Assembly: GCA_963732925.1 (NCBI GenBank)
Contig: CAVTBJ010000007.1
Coordinates: 124,001 to 188,000, forward strand
Origin: DASZRZ01 sp963732925
GTDB lineage: Bacteria; Acidobacteriota; Terriglobia; Terriglobales; Acidobacteriaceae
Length of the DNA stretch: 64,000 nt
Reading direction: 5' to 3'
The notes beneath the pieces were generated by a model. That model was not told the origin of the DNA, ran no database searches, and was given only the letters and a program-made list of their open reading frames with translations. Below, piece by piece: positions 43,691 through 52,416 of this stretch. The position numbers were made by a program, and so were the translations under genes. Numbering within the stretch: position 1 is the first letter of the stretch; the number at the start of each line of letters is the position of its first letter.

Positions 43691-44830
43691 TTACCCGCGC
43701 CGCTCAATGGGCACGTAAGGAGCAGGATACGCCGGGCCAACGTACTCCGCTCTCGGCCGGATCAGCCGGTTGTCGGCAAGCTGCTCCAGCACGTGCGCGG
43801 TCCAGCCGCTGATGCGCGAAACCGCGAAGATGGGAGTGAACAAGTCCACGTCGATTCCCAGGTCGTGGTAGGTGGAAGCGGAATAGAAATCCACGTTGGC
43901 GTTCAGCTTCTTTTCCGCTTTGATGAATTCTTCGATCTGCTTCGACATCTGAAACCACTTGGGCTGTCCGCTGGACTCGCCCAGCTCCTGCGACATGCGG
44001 CGCAGATGCGTCGCCCGCGGGTCTTCCGTGTGGTAAACCCGGTGTCCAAAGCCGGAAATCTTTTTCTTCTGTGCCAGCATGCTCTTCACATGCTCGACCG
44101 GGCTGATTCCCTTCTTGTCGATCTCTTCCAGCATGTGAAATACAGCTTCATTGGCGCCCCCATGGAGCGGCCCCTTGAGTGCCCCGATGCCAGAGGTGAC
44201 CGCCGAGTGCATGTCCGACAAGGTCGCGGCGGTTACCCGGGCGGCAAACGTGGAGGCATTCAACTCATGGTCCGCATGCAGGATCAGGGCGATATCCAGA
44301 GCATGTTCGGCGGTTTTCGACGGCGGCTCCCCGGTCAGCATCAGAATGAAATTGCCGGCATGAGAGAGCTTGCGGTCCGGCTCGACCAGCGGCTTCCCCT
44401 TGCGGATGCGATCATAAGCGGCCACGATCATGGCGATCTGCGAGGTCAGGCGGATGGCTTTGCGTTGATTAGCGGCCAGGTCATTCTGCCTGGCTTCGGG
44501 ATCGTAAAATGCCAGTGCGGACACCGTGGTGCGGAGCATGTCCATGGGCAGCACGCCGCGCGGAATCTGGCGCAGCAGGTTCAGAATTCCCTGGTCGAGT
44601 TTGCGCTCTTCCGCCAGCGCGCCGCGCAGATTCTGCAGCTCGGACTGAGTGGGCAGCTTGCCATACCACAGCAGGTAGCAGACTTCCTCAAAGCTGGAGC
44701 GGTCGGCCAGTTCGTGGATATCGATGCCGCGATAGGCAAGTACGCCCCGGTCCCCATCGATGTAGCAGATGCTCGAGGTTGTGGCAATTACGCCTTGCAG
44801 ACCTTTGGCGGTCAGAGTAGTGCTCGACAT
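43691..44830 (-). CDS. gltA: Citrate synthase (or 2-methylcitrate synthase)
   Basis: A 379-residue citrate-synthase fold enzyme that condenses acetyl-CoA with oxaloacetate in the TCA cycle. Catalytic residues are in HADHELNAST (His), GPLHGGANE (His) and the C-terminal Asp in FYSASTYHDLG. The CoA-binding GFGHRVYHTEDPRA is conserved. The size is of the short, dimeric bacterial type, which includes 2-methylcitrate synthases; no prpB or prpD is nearby, so citrate synthase is preferred. ATG 44830 has an AGAGG site; the frame extends to 44893 without similarity. Confidence 0.92.
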   Translation of the reverse strand: MSSTTLTAKGLQGVIATTSSICYIDGDRGVLAYRGIDIHELADRSSFEEVCYLLWYGKLPTQSELQNLRGALAEERKLDQGILNLLRQIPRGVLPMDMLRTTVSALAFYDPEARQNDLAANQRKAIRLTSQIAMIVAAYDRIRKGKPLVEPDRKLSHAGNFILMLTGEPPSKTAEHALDIALILHADHELNASTFAARVTAATLSDMHSAVTSGIGALKGPLHGGANEAVFHMLEEIDKKGISPVEHVKSMLAQKKKISGFGHRVYHTEDPRATHLRRMSQELGESSGQPKWFQMSKQIEEFIKAEKKLNANVDFYSASTYHDLGIDVDLFTPIFAVSRISGWTAHVLEQLADNRLIRPRAEYVGPAYPAPYVPIERRG

Positions 44831-45109
44831 AGGGCCTCTCTCAATAAGTTCGATGCAATCGGGAAAACAGCGATTCTTCCGGCAGAGAGGCAAATCACTC
44901 CCGCCAACCCAGGCGCGGAACCACCGGGTCTACAGTGCCGCATCCCGATGAAACGCAACCGACTTTTATACCCCATGCCGCAGGGTTTTCCAACCGGAAC
45001 ACGGGCAATTCGTAGGTCCAAGCGAGAAATCCACGCCAAAGCCGCCGCAGCCACCTGCGCACGGCGCACTTCAGGTTGCCCCTTCCCCCGAACTGCGAAA
45101 CAATGGACT

Positions 45110-45322
45110 ATGCTTCAGCCCGGCCAGAACGTGCGCATCAACCTCGCGGGAATCCAGGTCGGTTCCGTGATCTTCCACGCTGCCGTCACTGATGCGGTGG
45201 GCACCATCGTGCGCCAAACTTCCGAGAATCCCCCGAAATATCTGGTCAAGCTGCTCTTCAGCTTTCGGGGCGTGGATGAAGTCGAGGTGCCGGAGCAGAG
45301 AATTGTCGCCGGTAAAGGTTAG
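45110..45322 (+). CDS. Small unknown protein, 70 residues
   Basis: ATG 45110 opens a frame of 70 codons (MLQPGQNVRINLAGIQVGSV and on, ending QRIVAGKG). The sequence has alternating hydrophobic/polar pattern (VRINLAGIQVGSVIFHAAV, YLVKLLFSF) typical of a small beta-barrel, and VPEQRIV near the end. No family is recognised with confidence. The upstream 279 bases (44831–45109) are non-coding and divergent toward gltA. The ribosome-binding site is weak. I consider it a real gene because of its protein-like composition and position between two divergent transcription units. Confidence 0.55.
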   Translation: MLQPGQNVRINLAGIQVGSVIFHAAVTDAVGTIVRQTSENPPKYLVKLLFSFRGVDEVEVPEQRIVAGKG

Positions 45323-45378
45323 GGCATGAACCGCGGAAACGCAGACGCGCTCCGCGTCTCAGATGGCGGCAGTGACCT

Positions 45379-46590
45379 TCATTTCGGGTGGCCGCGAAAG
45401 ACCAGCACCGCGTTCAACCCGCCAAAGGCAAAAGAATTCGACAGCGCATACTCCACTCGCGCCTGGCGCGCTTGATTAGGAATCACGTCCAGATCGCATT
45501 CCGGATCGTGCTGCTGAAAGTTCGCGGTCGGCGGCAGCACGCCTTCCCGCAAAGCCATCAGCGTGGCCACCGCTTCGAGTGCACCAGCCGCTCCCAGGGC
45601 ATGTCCGTGCATGGACTTCGTTGACGAGACTGCAAGCTTATCCGCGTGAGCCCCGAACACCTGCCGTATTGCCCTGGTTTCCACGGGGTCGTTGATCGTC
45701 GTGCCCGTGCCATGGGCGTTGATGTAGACAACGGCCTCCGCCGCAAGTTCCGCGTCCCGCAGCGCCGAGCGCATGGCCTGCGCCGGACCCGCCACCGAAG
45801 GCTGCGTCATATGCTTCGCGTCCGATGACATGCCGAACCCCACAACCTCGCCCAGCACCGTTGCTCCCCGCGCCTGCGCGGCTTCCATCGGCTCCAGGAC
45901 AAGCATGGCGGCGCCTTCGCCCAGGATCATGCCTTGGCGATCGCGCGAAAATGGACGGCAGGTATCCGGCGAGATCACCCGCATGGCCTCCCACGCTTTC
46001 AGTGTTCCCAGGCTGAAGCTGGCCTCGCTGCCGCCGGTAATTGCCGCATCCGCCAGACCGTGGCGCACCATCCAGTAGGCCTGCCCGATGGCATGATTGG
46101 ACGATGAGCATGCGGTCGACAGCGTGAAAACCGGCCCGGTCACGCCCAGTTCCATGGAAATCATGCTGGCGCCGGCATTGGCCATGGAGCGGGGAATGGT
46201 CAGCGGGTGAATGCGCCCTTCCCGGCCATAGAGCTCCAAAAACTGCGCATCTTCGGTGTTCTTGCCTCCCAGGGAAGACCCGGTCACCACCGCCGTGCGC
46301 TCCCCCAGTTGCGGCGAAAATTCAATCCCGCTCTGCTGCACCGCTTCCCGCGCCGCAATCAGGGCGAACTGCGCAAAGCGGTCCAGCAGCATGAGGCGCG
46401 CCGGCTCGAAATGGTCCTTGGGCTCGTATTCGCGGACCTCCGCCCCGTTTTGGAAACGCAGAGCCGTCCCATTCGTGCAGGTAAGCGGCGCGATGCCACT
46501 TTGTCCCTCTCGCAGCAGCTTCCAGGTCCGCTCCAGGTTGTGCCCCAGAGCGCAGATTACGCCCATGCCAGTGACGGCAACGCGCCTCAT
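45379..46590 (-). CDS. fabF: 3-oxoacyl-ACP synthase II-type ketosynthase (FabF)
   Basis: A 403-residue ketosynthase that elongates acyl-ACP with malonyl-ACP. The catalytic triad is Cys in STACSSSNHAIG, His in NAHGTGTTINDP and His in STKSMHGHALGAAG. The N-terminus RRVAVTGMGVICALG fits ATG 46590; the longer frame to 46740 overlaps the acpP gene and was rejected. It is ten bases downstream of acpP, forming a tight pair. Because the genome probably has a main fab cluster elsewhere, this ACP–KS pair could serve primary or special fatty acids. Confidence 0.93.
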   Translation of the reverse strand: MRRVAVTGMGVICALGHNLERTWKLLREGQSGIAPLTCTNGTALRFQNGAEVREYEPKDHFEPARLMLLDRFAQFALIAAREAVQQSGIEFSPQLGERTAVVTGSSLGGKNTEDAQFLELYGREGRIHPLTIPRSMANAGASMISMELGVTGPVFTLSTACSSSNHAIGQAYWMVRHGLADAAITGGSEASFSLGTLKAWEAMRVISPDTCRPFSRDRQGMILGEGAAMLVLEPMEAAQARGATVLGEVVGFGMSSDAKHMTQPSVAGPAQAMRSALRDAELAAEAVVYINAHGTGTTINDPVETRAIRQVFGAHADKLAVSSTKSMHGHALGAAGALEAVATLMALREGVLPPTANFQQHDPECDLDVIPNQARQARVEYALSNSFAFGGLNAVLVFRGHPK

Positions 46591-46600
46591 GCGCCAACTC

Positions 46601-46873
46601 TCATTCCGACCCGGCAGCGCCCGCCGGCGCGCCCTGTTGGTGCAGCAGAATTTCGATGCCTTGAACGGCATCGCCAACGCTGCGAATGGAACGCGCGGCA
46701 TCGTCGGGAATGGATACGTTGAACTCGGTTTCCAGGGCAAAGAGGATGTTCATCGCGTCCAGCGAATCGAATCCCAGCTCCTGAAACGTACTTTGCGTGG
46801 TGATGCTCTCTTTGGGAATTCTCTGTGCCGAGGCAATGGCGGAGATGACTCTTTCGCGAACCTCATCAGGCAT
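46601..46873 (-). CDS. acpP: Acyl carrier protein
   Basis: A 90-residue carrier with the phosphopantetheine attachment Ser in GFDSLDAMN (about residue 39) and the usual four-helix hydrophobic pattern. ATG 46873 has CGAGG six bases upstream; ATG 46879 is also possible. The C-terminus carries an unusual Gly/Ala-rich tail (QQGAPAGAAGSE) beyond the folded core. It is ten bases before fabF and 76 after the TPR gene on the same strand. Confidence 0.93.
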   Translation of the reverse strand: MPDEVRERVISAIASAQRIPKESITTQSTFQELGFDSLDAMNILFALETEFNVSIPDDAARSIRSVGDAVQGIEILLHQQGAPAGAAGSE

Positions 46874-46949
46874 GGGCATCCTCGCGGTTTCCCGCAGGTT
46901 AGCGCAGATGGTGAGAAAGGACAAACCGCTGCCCGACAAAGGTGAGTGG

Positions 46950-47306
46950 CTACTCCGCCTTCCAGCGCTTCATTTGCTCCAGCAGCCGGGGTTTTCCGAA
47001 CTGCGCCGCGAACTCGGCGTGCTCGCGGGCCCGCTTCCCATCATCTTCCGCCAGATAAATCTCCCCCAGCGCCATGTGCGCGTCGGCCAGCGCGGGATTC
47101 TTTTCCAGCGCAATCAGCAGTTCCCGCTTGGCCGCGTCGCGCTTTTGCTGGACGCGATAGAGCTGCGCCAGGTGATAGTGCCCTTCCGCCCACTCCGGGT
47201 CCTTCTCCAGAGCCGCGCGTTGTTCTTCGACGTGGCGGGCGGTTTCGTTATCGAGCATCTCGTCGGCAACCTGGCGAAAAAACGACTTGGGTTCGGATTC
47301 GCTCAC
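46950..47306 (-). CDS. Small TPR protein
   Basis: 118 residues with two recognisable tetratricopeptide repeats (WAEGHYHLAQLYRVQQKRD and LADAHMALGEIYLAEDDGK), no signal peptide and a charged N-terminal helix. TPRs mediate protein–protein contacts; the partner is unknown. It sits between the ThiO-like gene (16 bases) and acpP (76 bases) on the same strand, so it is probably cotranscribed with them. Confidence 0.8.
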   Translation of the reverse strand: MSESEPKSFFRQVADEMLDNETARHVEEQRAALEKDPEWAEGHYHLAQLYRVQQKRDAAKRELLIALEKNPALADAHMALGEIYLAEDDGKRAREHAEFAAQFGKPRLLEQMKRWKAE

Positions 47307-47322
47307 TGTTCAATTCCTATTC

Positions 47323-48396
47323 TCACGGCTGACCTCCGCGAATCGCGCCGGGGAAAACGCCGTTCAGGTCCAGATCGGGCTCCTGCCCGCGGATTAATTG
47401 CGTCATCAGTATGGCTGTGATGGGAGCCAGCAGAATACCGTTGCGGTAGTGCCCTGTGGCCACGAAATATCCGTCCAAATATTCGCCGAAGGCTCCGCGC
47501 CCCAGCAGGGGAAGCTCGTCCGGCGTTCCCGGACGCAGTCCTGCCCAGCTTTCATGGATTTTGGCCTCCCCGAGTTGCGGCACCAGCACCGCCGCCGCCT
47601 GATGCAGCGCCTGAATCACCTCGGGCTCGACGCGCTTGTCGAAGCCCTTTTCTTCGACGGTAGCTCCCACGATGATCCGTCCATCGCTACGTGGGACCAG
47701 ATAAACCTGCTCCCCGCGGATCACATGCTGAAGCAGCTTCCGTTCCGTGAGCAGCGCCAGCATCTGCCCCTTCACCGGACGCGCCGGCAACGCCTGCGGT
47801 CCAATCTTACCTGCCCACGCGCCCGCACAATTGACTACCACCGGCGCGGAGAAATGTGTCCGCTCGGTTCGCACGCCGCTCACCCGGCCCCCGTCGAGCA
47901 TGAGCTCCAGCACCGGATCTCCGGAGGCAATCTCGACCCCCCGATGCTTGGCCGCCTTCAGTGCCGCTGCCACCAGGGCGCGCGGATCGAGAGTACGCTC
48001 GGCCAGCAGGAAGGCGGGAGCAGAATAACCCAGCGCCGGCTCCAAACGAGCGACCTGCTCGGGAGTAAGCTTCTCTCCCCCGGGACACTCCTGTTGGCTT
48101 GCATCGCTGAACCAGATCGTCCCCTGGCTGCGCAAATCCACCTGCAACCCGGACTCGTCTTCCAACTGATGCACGAACTCCGGATACATCCTTCCGCTGG
48201 CCAAAGCCAGCTCTCGCAGTGCCGCCGGGTTTTCCGGGTCCAAATCTGCCAGCATTCCGGCGGCCGCCGAGGAGGCTTCCCGTCCCGGCTCCGTACGGTC
48301 CACTACCAGCACGTCCGAGCCATGCCGCCGCAACTCCAGCGCCAGTGAAATGCCGATGATTCCTCCGCCAATAAGAACCACATCCCAGGTCTTCAC
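47323..48396 (-). CDS. FAD-dependent amino-acid oxidase, glycine oxidase ThiO-like
   Basis: A 357-residue D-amino-acid-oxidase/ThiO family flavoenzyme. The FAD-binding motif VLIGGGIIGISLALELRR starts at residue 6 and ASSAAAGML and VNCAGAWAGKI are family features. IHESWAGLRPGTPDELPLLG and ATGHYRNGILLAP near the C-terminus match ThiO. ThiO oxidises glycine to the imine used in thiazole synthesis, but no thiG or thiS is nearby. GTG 48396 was chosen because the much longer upstream frame overlaps the divergent nifS gene and is meaningless. It is the first gene of a four-gene run with TPR, acpP and fabF. Confidence 0.85.
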   Translation of the reverse strand: MKTWDVVLIGGGIIGISLALELRRHGSDVLVVDRTEPGREASSAAAGMLADLDPENPAALRELALASGRMYPEFVHQLEDESGLQVDLRSQGTIWFSDASQQECPGGEKLTPEQVARLEPALGYSAPAFLLAERTLDPRALVAAALKAAKHRGVEIASGDPVLELMLDGGRVSGVRTERTHFSAPVVVNCAGAWAGKIGPQALPARPVKGQMLALLTERKLLQHVIRGEQVYLVPRSDGRIIVGATVEEKGFDKRVEPEVIQALHQAAAVLVPQLGEAKIHESWAGLRPGTPDELPLLGRGAFGEYLDGYFVATGHYRNGILLAPITAILMTQLIRGQEPDLDLNGVFPGAIRGGQP

Positions 48397-48507
48397 CCGG
48401 ACATTGTAAAAGTTAGCGGGAAATTTTGCGGTGACGCATTCTTTAGAGGCCTCAGAACGCCAGCCCTGCAAAATGCGGTCTTGGGCGCTTACAATAGCTG
48501 GGAGCCT

Positions 48508-49668
48508 ATGCGCCGAGTCTACCTCGACAACAACGCCAGCAGCCCGGTGCTCGCAGCCGTTTTGGAGGCCATGCTGCCCTACTTCGCGGAGGAGTTCGGC
48601 AATGCTTCGTCCATCCACCATTACGGCCAGCACACCCGGGCAGCGATGGAGCATGCCCGCGAGTCGGTCGCTGCCCTGCTGGGCGCGCGTCCAGCGGAAA
48701 TCGTGTTCACCAGCGGGGGCACCGAAGCCGATAATCTGGCCCTCTTCGGCATGGTCCGCCCCGGCGATCACGTCATCAGCTCGACTATCGAGCACCATGC
48801 GGTCATGAACGCCTGCAAGCACCTGGAAAGCCTCGGCTGCGAGGTCACCTGCGTTCCCGTCGACGCGCGCGGACTGGTTGATCCGGGGGATGTGCGCAAG
48901 GCCCTGCGCCCCACCACGCGGCTGATCTCCATCATGATGGCGAACAACGAGACCGGCGTGCTCCAGCCCATCGAGGAGATCGGCTCCATCGCCGCCGAAG
49001 CCGACGTTTACTTTCACACCGACGCCGTGCAGGCGGCCGGCAAGGTCCCCATCGCGGTCAACCGTCTTAAAGTCGATCTGCTGTCGCTCTCCGGCCACAA
49101 GCTGCATGCGCCGCAAGGTGTTGGTGCGCTTTATGTGCGACGCGGCACTCTCCTCCAGCCCATGCTGTACGGCGGACGCCACGAGCGCTCCCGCCGCGCC
49201 GGAACCGAGAATGTCCCCGGAATCGTGGGCTTTGGGAAGGCTGCCGAGCTCGCGCTCGATGGATTCACCAACGGTGACGTCGCCAAAATTGCCGGGTGGC
49301 GTGACCGCATCGAGCAAACCTGCCTAGAACAGATCGATGCCATCGCCGTCAACGGCGCCGACGCCCCCCGCGTTCCCAATACCACCAACATTCGCTTCGA
49401 TTGCATCGAGGGCGAGGCGCTGGTGATTGCCCTGGACCTGAAGGGCGTGGCGGTTTCGACCGGCGCGGCATGCTCCTCGGGAGCGATTGAGCCGTCACAC
49501 GTGTTGACCGCCATGGGACTCACGCCTGAGCAGGCCCGCGCCAGCCTGCGCTTCAGCCTGGGAAAGCAGAATACGGAGAAAGATGTGGATACCCTGCTCT
49601 CCGTTTTGCCTCAGACCGTCGCCCGGCTGCGCGAGCTTTCCCCGATCTACAACCAGGTCAATGCCTGA
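48508..49668 (+). CDS. Cysteine desulfurase (NifS/IscS family)
   Basis: A 386-residue PLP enzyme that takes sulfur from cysteine. RRVYLDNNASSPV opens the family profile; TSGGTEADNLAL is the cofactor-binding loop. The PLP Lys is in SLSGHKLHAPQGVGAL and the mobile catalytic Cys is in STGAACSSGAIEPSHVL. ATG 48508 follows GGGAG; a TACAAT at 48490 may be part of its promoter. mnmA lies 650 bases downstream on the same strand, suggesting that this enzyme feeds sulfur into tRNA 2-thiouridine and perhaps Fe-S clusters. Confidence 0.92.
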   Translation: MRRVYLDNNASSPVLAAVLEAMLPYFAEEFGNASSIHHYGQHTRAAMEHARESVAALLGARPAEIVFTSGGTEADNLALFGMVRPGDHVISSTIEHHAVMNACKHLESLGCEVTCVPVDARGLVDPGDVRKALRPTTRLISIMMANNETGVLQPIEEIGSIAAEADVYFHTDAVQAAGKVPIAVNRLKVDLLSLSGHKLHAPQGVGALYVRRGTLLQPMLYGGRHERSRRAGTENVPGIVGFGKAAELALDGFTNGDVAKIAGWRDRIEQTCLEQIDAIAVNGADAPRVPNTTNIRFDCIEGEALVIALDLKGVAVSTGAACSSGAIEPSHVLTAMGLTPEQARASLRFSLGKQNTEKDVDTLLSVLPQTVARLRELSPIYNQVNA

Positions 49669-49739
49669 ACCGGCGCGCCACTAGCAGCAAGTGGAGGAAC
49701 TGGAAAGACAATGCCGGTTCCCATGTGTAGGGAGAAGGA

Positions 49740-49850
49740 ATGCAAAAGCGCAAACTTGGGAAAAGCAATTTTAGAAGTCTCGGCCATCGGGCTTGGCTGC
49801 ATGGGGCTGAGCTTTGGCTATGGCGAAGTTCCACTAAACACTGGGAAAGG
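49740..49850 (+). pseudogene. Truncated aldo/keto reductase N-terminus
   Basis: From ATG 49740 the sequence begins MQKRKLGKSN. After a one-base excess in the T-run at about 49768–49772 it continues LEVSAIGLGCMGLSFGYG. These are the first ~28 residues of a typical YakC-type aldo/keto reductase. The remainder of the enzyme is absent, and the frame passes straight into the cupin gene's leader. It is a gene remnant, probably left by a deletion that brought the cupin gene under this start. Confidence 0.6.
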
Positions 49851-49857
49851 ACTTGGA

Positions 49858-50253
49858 ATGGACATCCAACGAATTGGCTCCAAACCCTCCGCTCAGGGGT
49901 CGTCAGAGTGGTTCACTGGCAGCGTGCGTCTCGATCCGCTTCTCCAGGCGCCTGACCCGGCGCTGGTTCAGGGCGCCAGCGTAACCTTCGAACCCGGGGC
50001 CCGGACGGCATGGCACACGCATCCTCTCGGGCAGACGCTGATCGTCACCGCAGGTTGCGGCCGGGCACAGCGCTGGGGTGGCCCAATCGAGGAAATTCGT
50101 CCTGGAGACGTAGTCTGGATTCCCCCTGGCGAAAAGCACTGGCACGGGGCCACGCCTACCACGGCGATGACCCATATCGCCATTCAGGAACGGAAAGATG
50201 GCAAAGCAGTCGAGTGGCTTGAAAAAGTCAGCGACGAACAATACCAGGCCTGA
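49858..50253 (+). CDS. Cupin-domain protein
   Basis: A 131-residue single-domain cupin. Metal-binding motif 1 is seen in PGARTAWHTHPLGQTLIV (His, His, Gln/Glu) and motif 2 in RPGDVVWIPPGEKHWHGA (His). This type is common near carboxymuconolactone-decarboxylase and quercetinase-like proteins, of mostly unknown activity. ATG 49858 is preceded by GGACTTGGA and gives the usual N-terminus MDIQRIGSKPS. The frame is also open upstream into the aldo/keto reductase remnant, so a slightly longer fused product from 49711 is possible. Confidence 0.82.
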   Translation: MDIQRIGSKPSAQGSSEWFTGSVRLDPLLQAPDPALVQGASVTFEPGARTAWHTHPLGQTLIVTAGCGRAQRWGGPIEEIRPGDVVWIPPGEKHWHGATPTTAMTHIAIQERKDGKAVEWLEKVSDEQYQA

Positions 50254-50280
50254 TTTACGGGCCAGGTGAACGCGGCCAAG

Positions 50281-50286
50281 TAGAAT
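50281..50286 (+). promoter_or_regulatory. Possible -10 element for mnmA
   Basis: TAGAAT 27 bases before the mnmA start, in the short gap after the cupin gene. The -35 region is not recognisable. Confidence 0.3.
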
Positions 50287-50313
50287 AAAAGTCAGGACGA
50301 TTCTCAGTCGCTC

Positions 50314-51426
50314 ATGCCTGAACCAAAGACCATCGCCGTTGCCATGTCGGGAGGAGTCGATTCCTCCACCGTCGCGGCGATGCTGCGCGCTGATGGGCAC
50401 TCCATCGTCGGCCTGACCATGCAATTGTGGAACCAGCGGCGCCTGGCCGGGGCGGCCGGCATGCCGGAGACGGTCACCGGCCGCTGCTGTTCTCTGGATG
50501 ACGTTTACGATGCCCGCCGTGTGGCCGAGCATCTGGGCATCCCCTATTACGTGGTCAACCACGAGCAGCGTTTTGAGGACACCGTGGTGCGCCCCTTCGT
50601 CGGCGAGTATCTCTCCGGACGCACTCCCATTCCCTGTTCGCTGTGCAACAACCATGTCAAGTTCGACCAACTGCTCCTCACGGCCCGCCAGATTGGAGCC
50701 AGCCTGCTGGCAACCGGCCACTACGCGCGCATTGAGTACGATTCCGCGCGCGAGCGCTGGCTGCTCAAGCGGGCCGCCGATGCAGGCAAGGACCAGACCT
50801 ATTTCCTGTTCGGCCTGACCCAGGACCAGTTAAGCCGCACGCTGTTTCCCCTGGGCGGACAGCACAAGCCCCAGGTGCGCCAGATTGCCCGCGAGCATGG
50901 CCTGGCGCTGGCGGACAAGCCCGATTCGCAGGAAATCTGCTTCGTGCCCGGAGGCAACTACAAGAACTTCATCGACGCCTATTTGGCCGAACAAGGCGAG
51001 CAACTTCCCGATACCAGCGGCGAACTGGTGACTCCCGGCGGCGACGTGATCGGCCGCCACTCCGGCATTCACAATTTCACCATCGGGCAGCGCAGGGGCC
51101 TGGGCGTAGCCGGCAGCAGCCCGCTTTACGTTCTGGAGATCCGCGGAGACCAGCGTCAGGTCGTGGTCGGCGAAGGAGAGCACCTTAATTCCCGGACGCT
51201 GCGCGCGCGTCGCCTGAACTGGATTGCCGTGGAGGAATTGCGCCAGCCCATGCGCGTGCTGGTGCGCATCCGCAACAAGCACACTCCGGCTCCTGCCCTG
51301 ATCGAGATGGGCGGAGAAGATGAGGTTTTGGCAACCTTCGACGAACCACAGCGGGCCGTTACTCCCGGCCAGGCTGCAGTGTTTTACGATGAGGACGTGG
51401 TAGTCGGGGGCGGGTGGATCGTCTAG
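50314..51426 (+). CDS. mnmA: tRNA-specific 2-thiouridylase
   Basis: MnmA thiolates U34 of tRNA-Lys, -Glu and -Gln in an ATP-dependent reaction. The PP-loop AMSGGVDSSTVA is at residues about 9–20. The catalytic cysteines are in PCSLCNNHVKF (Cys ~110) and DSQEICFVPGG (Cys ~210). GHYARI and HSGIHNFTIGQRRGLG are family signatures. Length (370) is standard. NifS upstream is a likely sulfur donor. It is convergent with the membrane coiled-coil gene. Confidence 0.95.
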   Translation: MPEPKTIAVAMSGGVDSSTVAAMLRADGHSIVGLTMQLWNQRRLAGAAGMPETVTGRCCSLDDVYDARRVAEHLGIPYYVVNHEQRFEDTVVRPFVGEYLSGRTPIPCSLCNNHVKFDQLLLTARQIGASLLATGHYARIEYDSARERWLLKRAADAGKDQTYFLFGLTQDQLSRTLFPLGGQHKPQVRQIAREHGLALADKPDSQEICFVPGGNYKNFIDAYLAEQGEQLPDTSGELVTPGGDVIGRHSGIHNFTIGQRRGLGVAGSSPLYVLEIRGDQRQVVVGEGEHLNSRTLRARRLNWIAVEELRQPMRVLVRIRNKHTPAPALIEMGGEDEVLATFDEPQRAVTPGQAAVFYDEDVVVGGGWIV

Positions 51427-51462
51427 TCGGTATCCCGCGACGCGGCTCAGAAGCGTTACCCG

Positions 51463-51960
51463 CTAGATAAACATTTCATCGCGCTGCATATTGCGCTGGC
51501 GCTGGCGCTTGCCGAAGAAGGCGGCAACCCCGGCCGAAATTCCCTGCAGCACACCGGAAACCTGCCGCGCCGGAACCGCTACACCCTTGGCGACCGCGCC
51601 CGAGGCTTCCTCTACCTTGTCCATGGCTTGCGAGGCCAGCTCATCCGCCCGGATCACCTGCAGGCGCGCCCGGTCCAGGACGTCCGACATGGTCACATCC
51701 AGCCGCTCTACTTCCTTACGCAACACGTTGCTGGATGAGGAAACATTGTTGAGGATATTGTGGACAAGCGGCTGCGAGCTCTCCACCATGCCTTTGGTCG
51801 CGTCCAGCAGCGGAATCGCGCGCTGTTCCACTTGAGCAACCAGCGACTCCATGCGCTGCCCGCTCTTCCGGACCGAGACCAGAATGGCGACCAGAATCCC
51901 AATCTGAACCACGATTGCGGCACCAAGTTCGATCAGCAATATGGTGAAGCGGGTTTCCAT
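51463..51960 (-). CDS. Membrane-anchored coiled-coil protein (DUF948-like)
   Basis: 165 residues: one N-terminal transmembrane helix (about residues 6–28, LLIELGAAIVVQIGILVAIL) followed by a long amphipathic helical region with heptads (about 35–120) and a small C-terminal segment rich in basic residues and Gln. This resembles DUF948-type envelope proteins. ATG 51960 has GAGGAACA upstream. Two tandem copies of TCTGGGGATCCA lie between it and the YtxH gene, which it follows at about 75 bases. Likely an envelope structural or stress protein. Confidence 0.65.
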   Translation of the reverse strand: METRFTILLIELGAAIVVQIGILVAILVSVRKSGQRMESLVAQVEQRAIPLLDATKGMVESSQPLVHNILNNVSSSSNVLRKEVERLDVTMSDVLDRARLQVIRADELASQAMDKVEEASGAVAKGVAVPARQVSGVLQGISAGVAAFFGKRQRQRNMQRDEMFI

Positions 51961-51998
51961 TGTTCCTCGTTCAGCCGTTCCTGTCCGGCGCTTTCCTC

Positions 51999-52022
51999 TG
52001 GGGATCCATCTGGGGATCCATC
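51999..52022 (-). repeat. Tandem duplication of TCTGGGGATCCA
   Basis: Two adjacent 12-bp copies lie in the gap between the YtxH and coiled-coil genes. Both copies contain GGATCC. Confidence 0.7.
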
Positions 52023-52034
52023 GCAAGGGAAAGC

Positions 52035-52343
52035 TTAGCGCGGCTGCTCCGGCTCACCCTGGGAAGTCACGTCGCGATATGCCTGGCGTCCCGCGTCATA
52101 GGCAGATTTGAACTGGTCCTTCTGCTGGTTCAGCACTTCGCGGCCGCGGTCCACCCACGTGTTCGCCTGCTGACGCGCCCGCTGCGCTCGGTCCGTCACA
52201 TACCCGCGCCCCTCTTCGGCGGAACTGCGCAGGTTCTCGCGCATCTCCTCGCCCGATTTGGGAGCGTACAGCACACCAAGGGCGGCACCGACGCCCAGAC
52301 CCGTCAAAAACCAGAGCAAGCTGCCGCCACTGTTATCGGCCAT
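52035..52343 (-). CDS. YtxH-domain protein
   Basis: A 102-residue protein with an N-terminal glycine-rich membrane helix (LLWFLTGLGVGAALGVLYAP) directly followed by KSGEEMRENL, the standard YtxH signature. A charged helical tail follows. Members are general-stress or envelope-associated proteins of unknown mechanism. ATG 52343 is preceded by GGAGGTGA, a strong ribosome-binding site. It is upstream of, and probably cotranscribed with, the DUF948-like gene, a pairing that recurs in stress-related operons. Confidence 0.85.
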   Translation of the reverse strand: MADNSGGSLLWFLTGLGVGAALGVLYAPKSGEEMRENLRSSAEEGRGYVTDRAQRARQQANTWVDRGREVLNQQKDQFKSAYDAGRQAYRDVTSQGEPEQPR

Positions 52344-52416
52344 CACGTCACCTCCGGAAAAGGCTGAAGAGCGTTGATGGTAACACCCACGATTGGGAAA
52401 ATCCACCGGAGGTCAA

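Noticed and set aside
43391..45109. A plus-strand frame of over 570 codons antisense to gltA
   Set aside because: Antisense shadow of citrate synthase; only its last 70 codons, beyond gltA, look like a real small gene.
48397..49317. Long upstream extension of the ThiO-like frame
   Set aside because: It lies antisense to the clearly identified nifS gene and has no similarity to anything; the flavin-binding motif starts only at 48396.
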